Assembly: GCA_022072165.1 (NCBI GenBank)
Contig: JAJVIF010000001.1
Location: forward strand, 1,754,575-1,818,574
Length of the DNA stretch: 64,000 nucleotides
Direction: 5' to 3'
Origin: a bacterium
GTDB taxonomy: Bacteria > JAJVIF01
Part shown: positions 8,836 through 17,647 of the stretch, one piece after another
Numbering within the stretch: the stretch's first letter is position 1
How the letters are laid out: every line of letters begins with the position of its first letter
Notes under the pieces: generated by a model
Told to the model about the DNA's origin: nothing
The model's database searches: none
Seen by the model: the letters and a program-made list of their open reading frames with translations, nothing else
Made by a program: the position numbers and the translations under genes

Positions 8836-10464
8836 TCACTCCTGACTCAGGAAAGCCTGCATGACCTGCCCCAGCTCGGAGTTCTTGATCTTGTTCATCG
8901 CCCGGTTCCGCACCTGACGCACCCGCTCCCGGGTGATCCCTTCCATCCGGCCGATATCGTCCAGCGTCCGGACCTCCGCCCCATCCAGGCCGTAGCACAT
9001 GCTGAGCACCCGACGCTCCCGGTCATCCAGCAGCGCCAGTGCCTGCCGCAACGTGGTGTCGCGGATGTTCGACAGCGCCCGTTCTTCCGGTGGCTGCATT
9101 TCGGCGTCGGCAATGATCTCTTTCAGGCTGTTGCCATCCTCATCACCAGCGATGGGCGAATCGAGCGACAAGGTCTTGCGCGAAATCTGCTGCAACTCAA
9201 TCGCTTTCTCCAGATCGATCCCCATGGCATCCGCGATCGCCTGGAGCGGTACCTCCGCCCCTTCGTACTCCCGCTGGAGCTGCGCCTGAATCTTCGCGAA
9301 CTTGTTGATGGTGTCGACCACATACACCGGCTTGCGGACCAGGGACCCCTGGTCGGCGATGATCCGGCTAAGGCGCTGACGAATCCACCAGCTGGAGTAG
9401 GTTGAGAACTTCCAGCCGAGGTCGGGATCGAACTTCTCCACTGCCTTGATCAGCCCGATGGTCCCCTCCTGCAGCAGGTCGAGGAAATCGACACCCCGGT
9501 TGGTGTACTTCTTCGCGGTCGCCACCACGAGACGCATGTTCGCCTTGATGAGCTTCTCTTTGGCCCGCTCGACTTCCCGCGGATCCGTGGAGTACTTCAC
9601 GGTCATCGCCAGATGCCGCTCTTCCGGGAGGGTCAGGAGATTCACCCGCCCGACGTCTTTCAGGAAGAGCTTGACGCTGTCCTCTGATACTTCCTCTTCG
9701 TCGATGCGGGGACGGGGCTGGCGCGGTCCACCTGCCACCGCTTCATGCCGTGCCTTGCGCGACTGTTCCAGGCTCTCCTTGAGCGTTGGGATCGGGCGCT
9801 TCCCCTCGGACAGCAGTTGTGCGATCTGGCCAGTCGGCCCTTTCACGGTCTGGGCATATTCCGGACGGGGCTTCTTCGGAGCCGGCGCAGGCTCGGCAGC
9901 TGGAGGTGTTGCCTTCGTCGACTTCGTCGCTTTCTTCGCGGGAACAGTGGTCGCGGGAGCTTTCGCGGCGGGATCCGTCTGTTTGGTCACGACCTTCGCA
10001 GCTGGCTTTGCCGGTGTTTTGGCTGCGACCTTCGCCGCAGTCCTTGCCGGAGTTTTCGTCGTTGTCGCAGGAGTCTTCGCTGAAGCGGCGGGCTTTGACT
10101 TTGTGGCTGCCGGGGTGGCCGCGGTCCTGGGAGTTGTCTTTTTCGCGGCAGGCGCGGGAGCGGTCCTTTTGGCAACTGCCTTCGTAGCACCCGCCTGCTT
10201 CACGGCTGCTGGCTTAGTAGCTGCAGGCTTCGCAGGGGACGCTTTCGCGGCAGGCTTCGACGCGGCTGCGCTGGCAGGCTTCTTTGTGGCTGGAGTCACG
10301 TTGCGAGGCGTGGATTTTTTCGCGGTGACCGCGGCGGCGTCATCAGCATTCGTCCCGCTCTTCTTCGCGGCACGCTTAGGCGCAGCCTGTGGGGCATCGG
10401 TGGTCCGGGGCCGACGTGGCGTCTGCCCCTTGGGAGTCCCTGGTGTTTTTTTCGCAGTCGCCAC
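8836..10464 (-). CDS. RpoD-like sigma factor with a histone-H1-like N-terminal tail
   Basis: 542 residues with GTG start. Residues 1-200 are almost only Ala, Lys, Pro and Thr in repeats such as AAKKTP and PAAK, like histone H1 or bacterial AlgP/Hc1 tails. The sigma part follows: region 1.2 near 259-295, region 2 near 300-375 (FSTYSSWWIRQRLSRIIADQ), region 3 near 385-460 and region 4 near 475-530 (GITRERVRQVRNRAMNKIK). Region 2.4/3 deviates from housekeeping sigma: SLVRKPVYVVDTINK instead of RIPVHMxETINK. It is probably either the organism's divergent primary sigma or a group-2 factor; the window cannot decide. The tail would bind DNA non-specifically if expressed. Confidence 0.9.
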   Translation of the reverse strand: MATAKKTPGTPKGQTPRRPRTTDAPQAAPKRAAKKSGTNADDAAAVTAKKSTPRNVTPATKKPASAAASKPAAKASPAKPAATKPAAVKQAGATKAVAKRTAPAPAAKKTTPRTAATPAATKSKPAASAKTPATTTKTPARTAAKVAAKTPAKPAAKVVTKQTDPAAKAPATTVPAKKATKSTKATPPAAEPAPAPKKPRPEYAQTVKGPTGQIAQLLSEGKRPIPTLKESLEQSRKARHEAVAGGPRQPRPRIDEEEVSEDSVKLFLKDVGRVNLLTLPEERHLAMTVKYSTDPREVERAKEKLIKANMRLVVATAKKYTNRGVDFLDLLQEGTIGLIKAVEKFDPDLGWKFSTYSSWWIRQRLSRIIADQGSLVRKPVYVVDTINKFAKIQAQLQREYEGAEVPLQAIADAMGIDLEKAIELQQISRKTLSLDSPIAGDEDGNSLKEIIADAEMQPPEERALSNIRDTTLRQALALLDDRERRVLSMCYGLDGAEVRTLDDIGRMEGITRERVRQVRNRAMNKIKNSELGQVMQAFLSQE

Positions 10465-10503
10465 GCTTGTGCCTCACAGGAAGAAGTCGCCGGGGATTAT
10501 CCC

Positions 10504-11106
10504 TTATCCCAACACCGGGAGCCCGCAGAGTTCCCGGACAAACCAGCGATGGATGCGGGGATCCCCCACCACCTCCGGGTGGAAGGTGCTGGCGAGGAGC
10601 TTCCCCTGACGTACGACCACCGGGTCTGCCCCCAGGCTCGCCATGGTTTCCACGCCTCCCCCGAGGCTGACAAACTTCGGTGCCCGGATGAAGTGCGCAT
10701 GCAGGGGGACCGCATCGCCGAAGCCTTCCATGGGGATATCGGCCTCAAACGACGCCACCTGCCGGCCGTAGGCGTTGCGCTCGATGACGACATCCAGGAC
10801 GCCCAGGTTCTGTTGCCGCGTGGGGAGCACCTCCCGCGCCAGGAGAATCGCCCCCATGCAGGTGCCGTAGGCCGGCAACCCGGCGTTGAGTGCGGTGGTC
10901 AGTGGCTCCCACCAGCCGAGGCGATCAAAGTGCCGGAGCAGGGTGGTGCTCTCCCCACCAGGCAGGACCAGCCCCGCGAGGCCCGGCAGATCGGCGGGGA
11001 GCCGGACCATCCGGACCGGGACACCCAGCGACTCCAGCACTTTTGTGTGCTGCTCCACATTGCCCTGGAGCGCCAGGACTCCGATGGGGGAGGCGGTCGT
11101 GGTCAC
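10504..11106 (-). CDS. pdxT: pyridoxal 5'-phosphate synthase glutaminase subunit
   Basis: 200 residues, normal for PdxT. Hydrolyses glutamine and channels ammonia to PdxS for de novo PLP synthesis. Signatures of the class I amidotransferase triad: GVLALQGN at the N-terminus, LPGGEST, GTCMGAILL with the nucleophilic Cys, ERNAYGRQ, and STFHPEV with the His-Glu pair. The partner pdxS, usually adjacent, is not in the window. Start is GTG at 11106 with no Shine-Dalgarno; TACACT lies seven bases upstream, suggesting a leaderless message. Confidence 0.95.
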   Translation of the reverse strand: MTTTASPIGVLALQGNVEQHTKVLESLGVPVRMVRLPADLPGLAGLVLPGGESTTLLRHFDRLGWWEPLTTALNAGLPAYGTCMGAILLAREVLPTRQQNLGVLDVVIERNAYGRQVASFEADIPMEGFGDAVPLHAHFIRAPKFVSLGGGVETMASLGADPVVVRQGKLLASTFHPEVVGDPRIHRWFVRELCGLPVLG

Positions 11107-11113
11107 GGGCGGG

Positions 11114-11119
11114 AGTGTA
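11114..11119 (-). promoter_or_regulatory. leaderless -10 element of pdxT
   Basis: TACACT on the minus strand, seven bases before the GTG, with TTGGGC 18 bases further upstream as a possible -35. Confidence 0.55.
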
Positions 11120-11231
11120 CCGGCCAGGGCCTGTTGCGCCCAACAGGAGTGTGTACAATGCCGTCGGCCCGGCGGCTCCGCACACGACTGACGGATATCG
11201 GAGTCGATGCGTCGCCGGGACCGGAGATGGT

Positions 11232-11687
11232 ATGCGGACGCTCCTCAGCCTCGTCATAGCCCTGCTGCTCTTCGGCGCCTACACCGGCGCTGTCACTGTG
11301 TTGCATCAGGTGCTTCCATTTGGGTACTGGCTCGCGATTCCCCTGTTAGGACTCGGAGCACTTGGCGCAGGCTGGGTGGCGGGATGGAACGGGCGGGATG
11401 CTTTCAGTGGCATTGCCAGCGGGGTCCTGACCGCGCTGGCACTCTGGTTTGTCGATCAGCACTCCACGGTCTGGGCGACGACGGTCTTTCATGCTCCACT
11501 GAACACGCTGAACAGCGATGAGGTCCTCCTCGGACTCTCCCTGACGTTGTTTGGCTTTCTGCAGGGTGCCCGATGGGGGGAAGTCGCGAGTCTGCGTCAG
11601 TTGCGTCATTCGCTGCATCAGGCGGCGGGTGTCGCGCCAGGGACCGGTCCCTGGCCCATCGATCCTCCACCGGGGGACTTTTCCTGA
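11232..11687 (+). CDS. integral membrane protein of unknown function
   Basis: 151 residues with about four hydrophobic helices (residues ~5-28, 33-50, 58-78 and 95-110) and a short polar C-terminal tail. GGAG five bases before the ATG supports the start. A TACAAT hexamer at 11154-11159 may be its -10. No family recognised. Next gene follows after 78 bases on the same strand. Confidence 0.65.
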   Translation: MRTLLSLVIALLLFGAYTGAVTVLHQVLPFGYWLAIPLLGLGALGAGWVAGWNGRDAFSGIASGVLTALALWFVDQHSTVWATTVFHAPLNTLNSDEVLLGLSLTLFGFLQGARWGEVASLRQLRHSLHQAAGVAPGTGPWPIDPPPGDFS

Positions 11688-11765
11688 CAGTCATGGTCGG
11701 TCACAGCAGACCAGGGTCGCCCGACTCCTGGTGCTGGCTGCCTGTCTCAACGAAAGAGCCTTGCA

Positions 11766-12500
11766 ATGCGCACTCTGGAGTCCCCGCTGTGGGGACGTCT
11801 TGGCGAGGCGGAAGCCGCGCTGCTGAATCAGGTCCGGTCCCGTCGTAACCGACGGGAGTCGTATCGTCGGATGCTGGAAGACGCCCTCTTCCTGCAGCAA
11901 CTGTATGAGCCCGAAGAGACCCCGGTGGAACATGTCATCGACCAGGACCTCCAGCGCGAAATCCTGCAGTGGCTACAGGCAGTCTCGCCCCGAATCCCCT
12001 TTGGTATCCCGACCCGTCAAATCATCCCCCGCGATGAAGAGACCCTGGAAATCATCCTGCTGGATCTCCGGGGGCAGGCACCACCCCGGGCTCTCGCGGC
12101 CCTGACCAGGGCAGCGGAGGATCTCCAGCAGGCACGGCAGGTCCTCGGACTCGCGGTCGTGCACGGGACATCGGCGCAGACGGACATGCTCCAGCTCACG
12201 ATTCATCGATGGCTCAACAGTCAGGGGCGCGCCGCACATCTGCAGGCCGCCCCGAGCAGTAACGGCACCATCCTCGCGTTTGACACGCAACGACTCGGCG
12301 CGCTGACACCCGCTGCCGCGCCACCCGTGCCGCTCGCGCTGGAGGTCGCCACCTTGCGGGAATTGCTGACCATCAGTGGAGGGAACCCGGATCAGGTCCG
12401 GGTCCCCTCGGCCACCGGCGGCTTTTACATGAACGATGACACCGAGCGCCCCAAGAAGAAGCGGCGGCATCGCGGTCGGGGGAGTCGCCACGGGCGATGA
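11766..12500 (+). CDS. Smr-like domain protein with a basic C-terminal tail
   Basis: 244 residues. Residues ~90-180 resemble the Smr (MutS2 C-terminal) nuclease-like domain: IILLDLRGQAPPRALAAL corresponds to the LDLHG entry motif and GLAVVHGTSAQTDMLQLTI to the HGKGTG turn, but the KG of that turn is replaced by TS. The residues usually linked to nicking activity are therefore altered. The C-terminus ends in a Lys/Arg cluster (RPKKKRRHRGRGSRHGR) typical of nucleic-acid binding. The N-terminal 85 residues are helical and unassigned. It may be a nucleic-acid binder rather than a nuclease. Confidence 0.6.
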   Translation: MRTLESPLWGRLGEAEAALLNQVRSRRNRRESYRRMLEDALFLQQLYEPEETPVEHVIDQDLQREILQWLQAVSPRIPFGIPTRQIIPRDEETLEIILLDLRGQAPPRALAALTRAAEDLQQARQVLGLAVVHGTSAQTDMLQLTIHRWLNSQGRAAHLQAAPSSNGTILAFDTQRLGALTPAAAPPVPLALEVATLRELLTISGGNPDQVRVPSATGGFYMNDDTERPKKKRRHRGRGSRHGR

Positions 12501-12525
12501 GACGGCTGGCCCCCCGGAATGGCGC

Positions 12526-12554
12526 TTGTTCCACCAGAAAATTAGCGGTATAGT
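12526..12554 (+). promoter_or_regulatory. promoter of the cold-shock gene
   Basis: TTGTTC (12526-12531), a 17-base spacer and TATAGT (12549-12554). The predicted leader is about 35 nt and contains GAGGAGG twelve bases before the GTG start. Confidence 0.7.
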
Positions 12555-12593
12555 GCTCGTTCTGCACCAACGCCGAGGAGGACGCCAAGGGTC

Positions 12594-12821
12594 GTGGAAG
12601 AAGGCAACGTCAAGTGGTTTGATACCGACAAGGGCTACGGGTTCATCACCAGCCCCGGCGGCGAGGACGTCTTCGTCCATTTCACCGCCATTCCCGGGGA
12701 GGGCTACCGTGTCCTGAATCAGGGCGACAAGGTCCGCTTCGATAAGGTCCAGGGGCAGAAGGGGCCACAGGCCCGCAATGTCATGAGCTACAGCGCTCGC
12801 CGACTCTTCAAGCGCCTCTAA
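12594..12821 (+). CDS. cold-shock domain protein
   Basis: 75 residues, GTG start. A single CSD OB-fold with both RNA-binding motifs: GYGFIT (RNP1-like) and VFVHF (RNP2), preceded by [11 protein letters not shown]. Binds single-stranded nucleic acid and acts as RNA chaperone or antiterminator. A short C-terminal extension ([10 protein letters not shown]) is basic. It is a monocistronic unit with its own consensus promoter and a strong terminator. Confidence 0.93.
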   Translation: MEEGNVKWFDTDKGYGFITSPGGEDVFVHFTAIPGEGYRVLNQGDKVRFDKVQGQKGPQARNVMSYSARRLFKRL

Positions 12822-12868
12822 GCCTGACACGCCCACACCAGCCCCGCTGGTCCGCAAGACTGACACGG

Positions 12869-12898
12869 CGGACGCTCCCAACAGGGAGCGTCCGTTTT
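12869..12898 (+). terminator. Rho-independent terminator of the cold-shock gene
   Basis: An 11-bp perfect stem (CGGACGCTCCC with its complement), four-base loop AACA, followed by TTTT. Confidence 0.85.
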
Positions 12899-12968
12899 GC
12901 ATTCCTCCCGCTCCTGACCGCGTATCATGGAGCAGGCCTCGTGACTTCCCGAAGGGACCCCCTGCTGC

Positions 12969-14720
12969 ATGGCCACCAAAGTGACCGATCCGTTCGACCC
13001 CACCCTCCTCGATGAGCCGGAAGGCGCGGCCTTCCGGCTGACCAGCATCGAACGCCACCTGGTGGATCAGGGCCTCATCGACCTCCCCGGCCTCCGGGTC
13101 CATCAGGTCCGGGCTATGGAGCGGGGCGTCCCGATCGAAGAACAGCTCCTCGATGCCGATGCGGTTCCCGAAAGCGCAATCCTCGCCTACAAGGCCGAAA
13201 AATTGGGTGTGGATTACATCGATCTGGAGGGGCTGGAAATCGACCCCGCCATCGCCACCCTCCTCCCACAGGAGTTCTGCCTGACCCAGCGGGTCTTTCC
13301 TGTCCAGCTCGATGGCAACACCCTGGCAGTCGCCATGGTGGCCCCCGGTGACCGGGCCATCCGTGACCGGATCCTCAGTACGACCGGACATAAGGTGAAA
13401 CCCCTCCTGGCGACCCGGGGCAGTGTCGCCAAGAAGCTCTTCGAGTACTCCGCCCACTTTCGCCGACGCCAGATCGATCACCTGCTGAAGACAGTCGAGA
13501 ACCAGGACACGGGCCTCTCCCGTCGCCTGGGGCTTGAGATTGCTTCCATTCGGGATGTCGCCACCCAGGCCCCGATTGTGAAGACGGTCAATCTGCTGAT
13601 TCTCAAAGCCCTCCAGATGAACGCATCCGACATCCACCTTGAGCCGACCCGTGATGAACTCCGGGTCCGATTCCGGATCGATGGCGTCCTGCAAACGGTC
13701 CAGCCGATCCCGCTCGACCGGGCGGAGCAGCTCATCAGCCGCATCAAGATTCTGTGCGACATGAACATCGCGGACCGTCGCCTCCCCCAGGATGGGCACT
13801 TTCAGGTCCGGATTGAAGGCGAGGAAATCGACTTTCGCGTGGTGGTCACCCCGACCATCAATGGCGAAAAGGCGGTGCTTCGGATTCTCAACCGGAACAA
13901 CGTGGTCCTGGATCTGAAGTACCTCGGCTTCCACCCGGAGTTGCTGGAGTCCCTCCGGCCCCATCTGGAAAAGCCCAACGGCATCATCGTCATCACCGGC
14001 CCCACCGGGTCCGGGAAAACAACCACCCTGTACTCTGCCTTGCGCTCGCTCAATTTTGTGGAGCGCAACATTACGACCGTCGAGAATCCAGTGGAATACC
14101 GGATGGACGAGGTCACGCAGATTCAGGTCCACACCGACATCGGCCTGACCTTCGAGCATGTCCTCCGCTCGGTCCTCCGCCAGGACCCCGACATCATCCT
14201 CATCGGCGAGATCCGTGACCTGGAGACCGCCCGCATCGCGATCCAGGCCTCGCAAACCGGTCACCTGGTCTTCGCGACCCTGCACACCAACGATGCCCCC
14301 TCAGCAATGACCCGCCTGCTGGACCTCGGGGCGGAACCGTATCTCCTGGCATCGACTATTCGCTGCGTCCTCTCCCAGCGACTGGTCCGCAAAATCTGCC
14401 GTTTCTGCAAAACCGAGTACGAGCCCGAGGCGGTTTACCTCGCACGGCACGGCCTGACCCTTGATCCTCCGCAAACGACCCTCGCATATGGTCGCGGCTG
14501 TCAGCACTGCTTCAAGAGCGGCTTCCAGGGGCGCATCGCGATGGGCGAGCTCATGGTGATTACTGACCGGGCCAGTGAGCTCATCATGGCCCGCGCCAAC
14601 GCCCGGCAGATTCGGACGCAGGCGCTGGCCGATGGCATGATCCCGCTCACTTCCCAGGGCTACCGCCTGGTGAAGGAGCATGTCACGACCCCGGAAGAAG
14701 TGGAACTCCACGGCGCTTAA
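12969..14720 (+). CDS. PilB/GspE-type secretion ATPase
   Basis: 583 residues. Powers assembly of a type IV pilus or type II secretion pseudopilus at the inner membrane. An MshEN/T2SSE N-terminal domain (~40-190) precedes the ATPase core with Walker A GPTGSGKTTT near residue 344, Asp box and Walker B DPDIILIGEIRD near 406, and a tetracysteine zinc site (CRFC near 476 and CQHC near 510), as in PilB/GspE. No pilC, pilT or prepilin gene is adjacent, so pilus versus secretion cannot be decided. The gene is alone between the cold-shock gene and a convergent operon. Confidence 0.92.
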   Translation: MATKVTDPFDPTLLDEPEGAAFRLTSIERHLVDQGLIDLPGLRVHQVRAMERGVPIEEQLLDADAVPESAILAYKAEKLGVDYIDLEGLEIDPAIATLLPQEFCLTQRVFPVQLDGNTLAVAMVAPGDRAIRDRILSTTGHKVKPLLATRGSVAKKLFEYSAHFRRRQIDHLLKTVENQDTGLSRRLGLEIASIRDVATQAPIVKTVNLLILKALQMNASDIHLEPTRDELRVRFRIDGVLQTVQPIPLDRAEQLISRIKILCDMNIADRRLPQDGHFQVRIEGEEIDFRVVVTPTINGEKAVLRILNRNNVVLDLKYLGFHPELLESLRPHLEKPNGIIVITGPTGSGKTTTLYSALRSLNFVERNITTVENPVEYRMDEVTQIQVHTDIGLTFEHVLRSVLRQDPDIILIGEIRDLETARIAIQASQTGHLVFATLHTNDAPSAMTRLLDLGAEPYLLASTIRCVLSQRLVRKICRFCKTEYEPEAVYLARHGLTLDPPQTTLAYGRGCQHCFKSGFQGRIAMGELMVITDRASELIMARANARQIRTQALADGMIPLTSQGYRLVKEHVTTPEEVELHGA

Positions 14721-14725
14721 AGCGC

Positions 14726-15424
14726 TCAGGCAGCCCGGGCAGCCGCCGTTCCCTCCTCCACGATCTGCCCATCCCGCATCTGGATGATCCGGTCCGCTTC
14801 GGCGGCCATGAGCCGGTCGTGCGTCACCATGCAGATCGTGACATTCCGTTCGTTGCAGAGCTGCCGGAACAGCTGCATCAGTTCCAGCCCGGTAGCGCTG
14901 TCGAGATTCCCCGTCGGCTCATCCGCAAGGAGCAGCATCGGTTGATGCACCAGCGCCCGGGCGATGGCCACCCGCTGGCGCTGCCCCCCGGAGAGTTCCC
15001 GGGGTAGATGCTGCGCCCGATCTGCCAGATCCACCGCCGTCAGCAATTCCTGGAGCCCTTCCCGTCGTACCGGCGCTCCCCCAAAGAGACCTGGCAGCGC
15101 GATGTTCTCGGCGACTGTCAGGGTCGGGACCAGGTGAAACTCCTGGAAGATGAAGCCGATGCGATCCCGGCGCAGACGTCGCCGCCCTTCCTCGCCAAGA
15201 CGGGTGACATCCGCCCCCGCGATTTCACAGCGACCCGCAGTCGGGCGATCCATCGTGCCGAGTATGTGCAGCAGGGTCGATTTCCCGCTCCCCGACGGTC
15301 CCATCAGGGCGACAAACTCACCGGCCTCGATGGTCAGGTCCACCCCCCGCAATGCATGGATGGTCTCTGCTGGCATCTGAAAGACCCGGGTCAGTCCCTC
15401 ACACAGCACCACTGGTGTCGTCAT
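14726..15424 (-). CDS. ABC transporter ATP-binding protein, MacB/LolD type
   Basis: 232 residues with Walker A GPSGSGKST, Q-loop FQEFHLVPTLT, signature LSGGQRQRVAIARAL, Walker B LLLADEPTGNLDS and the H-loop THD. FQEFHL and the MacB/LolD-like length place it with mechanotransmission exporters that work in the periplasm without moving substrate through the membrane. It is the last gene of the operon running from about 19391; only two bases separate it from the permease gene. Confidence 0.93.
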   Translation of the reverse strand: MTTPVVLCEGLTRVFQMPAETIHALRGVDLTIEAGEFVALMGPSGSGKSTLLHILGTMDRPTAGRCEIAGADVTRLGEEGRRRLRRDRIGFIFQEFHLVPTLTVAENIALPGLFGGAPVRREGLQELLTAVDLADRAQHLPRELSGGQRQRVAIARALVHQPMLLLADEPTGNLDSATGLELMQLFRQLCNERNVTICMVTHDRLMAAEADRIIQMRDGQIVEEGTAAARAA

Positions 15425-15426
15425 GG

Positions 15427-16611
15427 CTATTCCCCTTTCCTGATGGCATCGATCGGATTCAGCAGCGACGCGCGCCAGCCCGGCCAGGTCCCCCCGAGCA
15501 GTCCCACCAGCACTGCGCCGCCCAGGGAGAGCAGCATGATTTGCGGGGTAATCGCCACGAGGGAACCGCTCGGCGCAAAGGGCATCACCTGTTTGATGCC
15601 GCTTTCCACCAGCGAGGTCCCGCCAAAGGCCAGGCCGATGCCCACCACGCCCCCCAGCAGCGCGATGATCAGCGTCTCCAGCCAGATGCTCTGAAAGACA
15701 TCCCAGCGCGATGCTCCCAGCGCCCGGAAGACTCCGATCTCGGTGGTGCGCTCAAAGACCGCCATCAGGATCGTGTTGGTGAGCCCCAGCAGCGCCACCA
15801 GCATGGCCACAATCGCGATGGCGTACACCAGCACTTCCGCTGTGCTCACCAGACGAAGGATCGTGCCTTCTACTTGTGCCAGCGTCACTACCTGGATGTT
15901 CGGGATGTCGAAGACCGCATCGACAAAATCTGGCAGCGTCTTGAGGTCCTTGAGCTTGACCCCGATACCGGTGATCTGCCCGGGCTTGTCGAACAGTTCC
16001 TGGGCCTTGGCAAGAGGCAGGAAGGTGGTGCCATCGTCTTCGGTGCCGGTCCGGGCCAGCACGCCGGCGACCACCATGACCCGGTCGAGGGATTCGATGT
16101 ACATCTCATCCCCGGCCTTTCGTGACTCCAGTTCTGCGGCCTCGTAGCCCAGGATGACTTCATCGGCGTCAGGCGCTGAGAACCACCGCGACCCATCTTC
16201 GACAAACTTCAGCCACGGCTTCAGGTCGAGGAAGGTCTCATCGATGCCGTAGAAGAGCTGCATCCGGCCATCCTCAGTGAAACCAGCCTGCATGAGGAGC
16301 GGCGTTTGCGAGGCGATGAACTCCCCTCCAAGTGCGGCGATCTCCCCCAGCGCCACGTCATCGATGTAGTACGGGATATCGCCTCCCTTCATCAGCAGCG
16401 TCGCCGCTTCATAGGGACACCCCTTCGCTGTCACCAGGACCTCGTAGCCCATGTTCGCGAGGTCTGCCTGCAGCGCCTTGCGGTAGCCCACGTTGAATCC
16501 CAGCAGGCTGACCAGGACCGCAATGGTGAGCGCGACCCCGCCGATGGTGAGACCGCTCCGGATCGGCTGCCGCAGCAGATTGCGGAGCGAGAGTTGCCAG
16601 AAACTGGTCAT
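15427..16611 (-). CDS. MacB/FtsX-type ABC permease
   Basis: 394 residues: one N-terminal helix (~18-42), a ~200-residue periplasmic domain and three C-terminal helices (about 268-292, 318-342, 358-380), the FtsX/MacB topology. The segment GCPYEAATLLMKGG in the periplasmic part is conspicuous; I recall similar GCPY motifs in permeases from metal-linked envelope operons, but this is memory-based inference. The C-terminal WRASLLNPIDAIRKGE is the usual coupling region for MacB-type permeases. Its start overlaps the upstream lipoprotein stop by ATGA. Confidence 0.9.
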   Translation of the reverse strand: MTSFWQLSLRNLLRQPIRSGLTIGGVALTIAVLVSLLGFNVGYRKALQADLANMGYEVLVTAKGCPYEAATLLMKGGDIPYYIDDVALGEIAALGGEFIASQTPLLMQAGFTEDGRMQLFYGIDETFLDLKPWLKFVEDGSRWFSAPDADEVILGYEAAELESRKAGDEMYIESLDRVMVVAGVLARTGTEDDGTTFLPLAKAQELFDKPGQITGIGVKLKDLKTLPDFVDAVFDIPNIQVVTLAQVEGTILRLVSTAEVLVYAIAIVAMLVALLGLTNTILMAVFERTTEIGVFRALGASRWDVFQSIWLETLIIALLGGVVGIGLAFGGTSLVESGIKQVMPFAPSGSLVAITPQIMLLSLGGAVLVGLLGGTWPGWRASLLNPIDAIRKGE

Positions 16612-17015
16612 GACAGCACCACCCCCTTGCCCATCACTTTCCAGCTGCTGTTGTCGCGCTTCAGTGTCCCGGTGATGACTCCTGTCTTTCCGGCACTGTC
16701 TTTGGGAATCGTGAAGATGGCTCCCATTTGCAGGTCAATGTAGAGTTTGCCTTCCGCGGCATTCTCTGCGTCTTCCAGATAAAACCAGCACCCCATGTCC
16801 TGGCAGACCTGGCCTAGGCGTCCTGAGACAGTCACCTGCTGATCTTCGAGTGATGCGGCCTGTTCCAGCAGCGTGTGGACCGGCATAGGTGTTGCCGTCA
16901 CTGCCGCCCCGTAGCTGCGGGGTTCGGCGGCCTGCGTTTTGCCACCAGTGCTGCAGGCGGCCAGAACCAGCACGCCAAGCAGCAGCATTACCATGACCGA
17001 GCGACTCGTTGTCAT
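16608..17015 (-). CDS. OB-like lipoprotein (copy 1 of a pair)
   Basis: 135 residues with lipoprotein signal peptide and lipobox LAAC at residues 18-21. The mature part matches the DUF4920-like pattern: a VTVSGRLGQVC core, DMGCWFYL, then IYIDL-like strand, FTIPKDSAGK and KVMGKGVVLS. The two Cys around the GCW motif could bind metal or form a disulfide. Its mature domain is a paralogue of that in the neighbouring gene 17012-17647. Position between the FMN-binding-like protein and the ABC permease suggests a periplasmic accessory subunit. Confidence 0.8.
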   Translation of the reverse strand: MTTSRSVMVMLLLGVLVLAACSTGGKTQAAEPRSYGAAVTATPMPVHTLLEQAASLEDQQVTVSGRLGQVCQDMGCWFYLEDAENAAEGKLYIDLQMGAIFTIPKDSAGKTGVITGTLKRDNSSWKVMGKGVVLS

Positions 17016-17647
17016 GACAGCACCACCCCCCGCCCGATCAGCTTCCAGCCGTTGTTGTTTTTCGCTACCCGGCCCTGTACCACCGCCCGCTTGCCGGCGC
17101 TCGTGTTCGGAATCGTGAAGACCGCGCCACCCTGCAGGTCGATGTAGATCTTCACGGGTTGTCCGGACTCCGTCCGGGCGTCGGGATCGGTCAGGAAGAA
17201 CCAGCAGCCCATGTCGCAGACATGTCCGAGCACCCCTTCCAGCGTCACGATTTCTCCTTCCAGTGCGGTCGCCTGTTCAAGGAACGTCTGGACCGCCATT
17301 GGCGTGCCGGTAACTTCTCCGCCGTAAGGCGTCCCTTCGCGCTTCACCGGTGTCCCGGTCGGCTTCTGACTCGTTGACTTCGATGGTGGTGAAGGCGGAT
17401 CCGCCTGCGCTTGGGGCTCGTCAGTGGCGGGCGGTGTCGCTGCTGGTTCGGGCACGGTGGCCGGCGCATCACTTCCCGCTGCCGCAGGCGCTGGATCGGG
17501 TGCCCCAAGGTCACTGGGAGCCGACATCTCCCGGGCAGGCAGAGTCTCCCTGACCGGCACGCCCTCTGAAGCATCTGGCTTCGCATTCTGCTGACACCCT
17601 GTGAGGAGTACCAGTCCGAGTGTCAGAATCAGGAATTTCGTGCTCAT
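17012..17647 (-). CDS. OB-like lipoprotein (copy 2 of a pair) with Pro/Ala spacer
   Basis: 211 residues; lipobox LLTGC near residues 14-18. Residues ~20-105 are a Pro/Ala/Glu-rich spacer, and the last ~100 residues are the same domain as in the adjacent gene: VTLEGVLGHVC, DMGCWFFL, FTIPNTSAGK and KLIGRGVVLS. Because the genes are adjacent and overlap by four bases, a tandem duplication is likely; the long spacer would let this copy reach farther from the membrane. Confidence 0.8.
   Translation of the reverse strand: MSTKFLILTLGLVLLTGCQQNAKPDASEGVPVRETLPAREMSAPSDLGAPDPAPAAAGSDAPATVPEPAATPPATDEPQAQADPPSPPSKSTSQKPTGTPVKREGTPYGGEVTGTPMAVQTFLEQATALEGEIVTLEGVLGHVCDMGCWFFLTDPDARTESGQPVKIYIDLQGGAVFTIPNTSAGKRAVVQGRVAKNNNGWKLIGRGVVLS

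Noticed and set aside
12969-14720. Type II secretion versus type IV pilus assignment
   Set aside because: The ATPase alone is not diagnostic and no pseudopilin, PilC/GspF or secretin lies near; left undecided.
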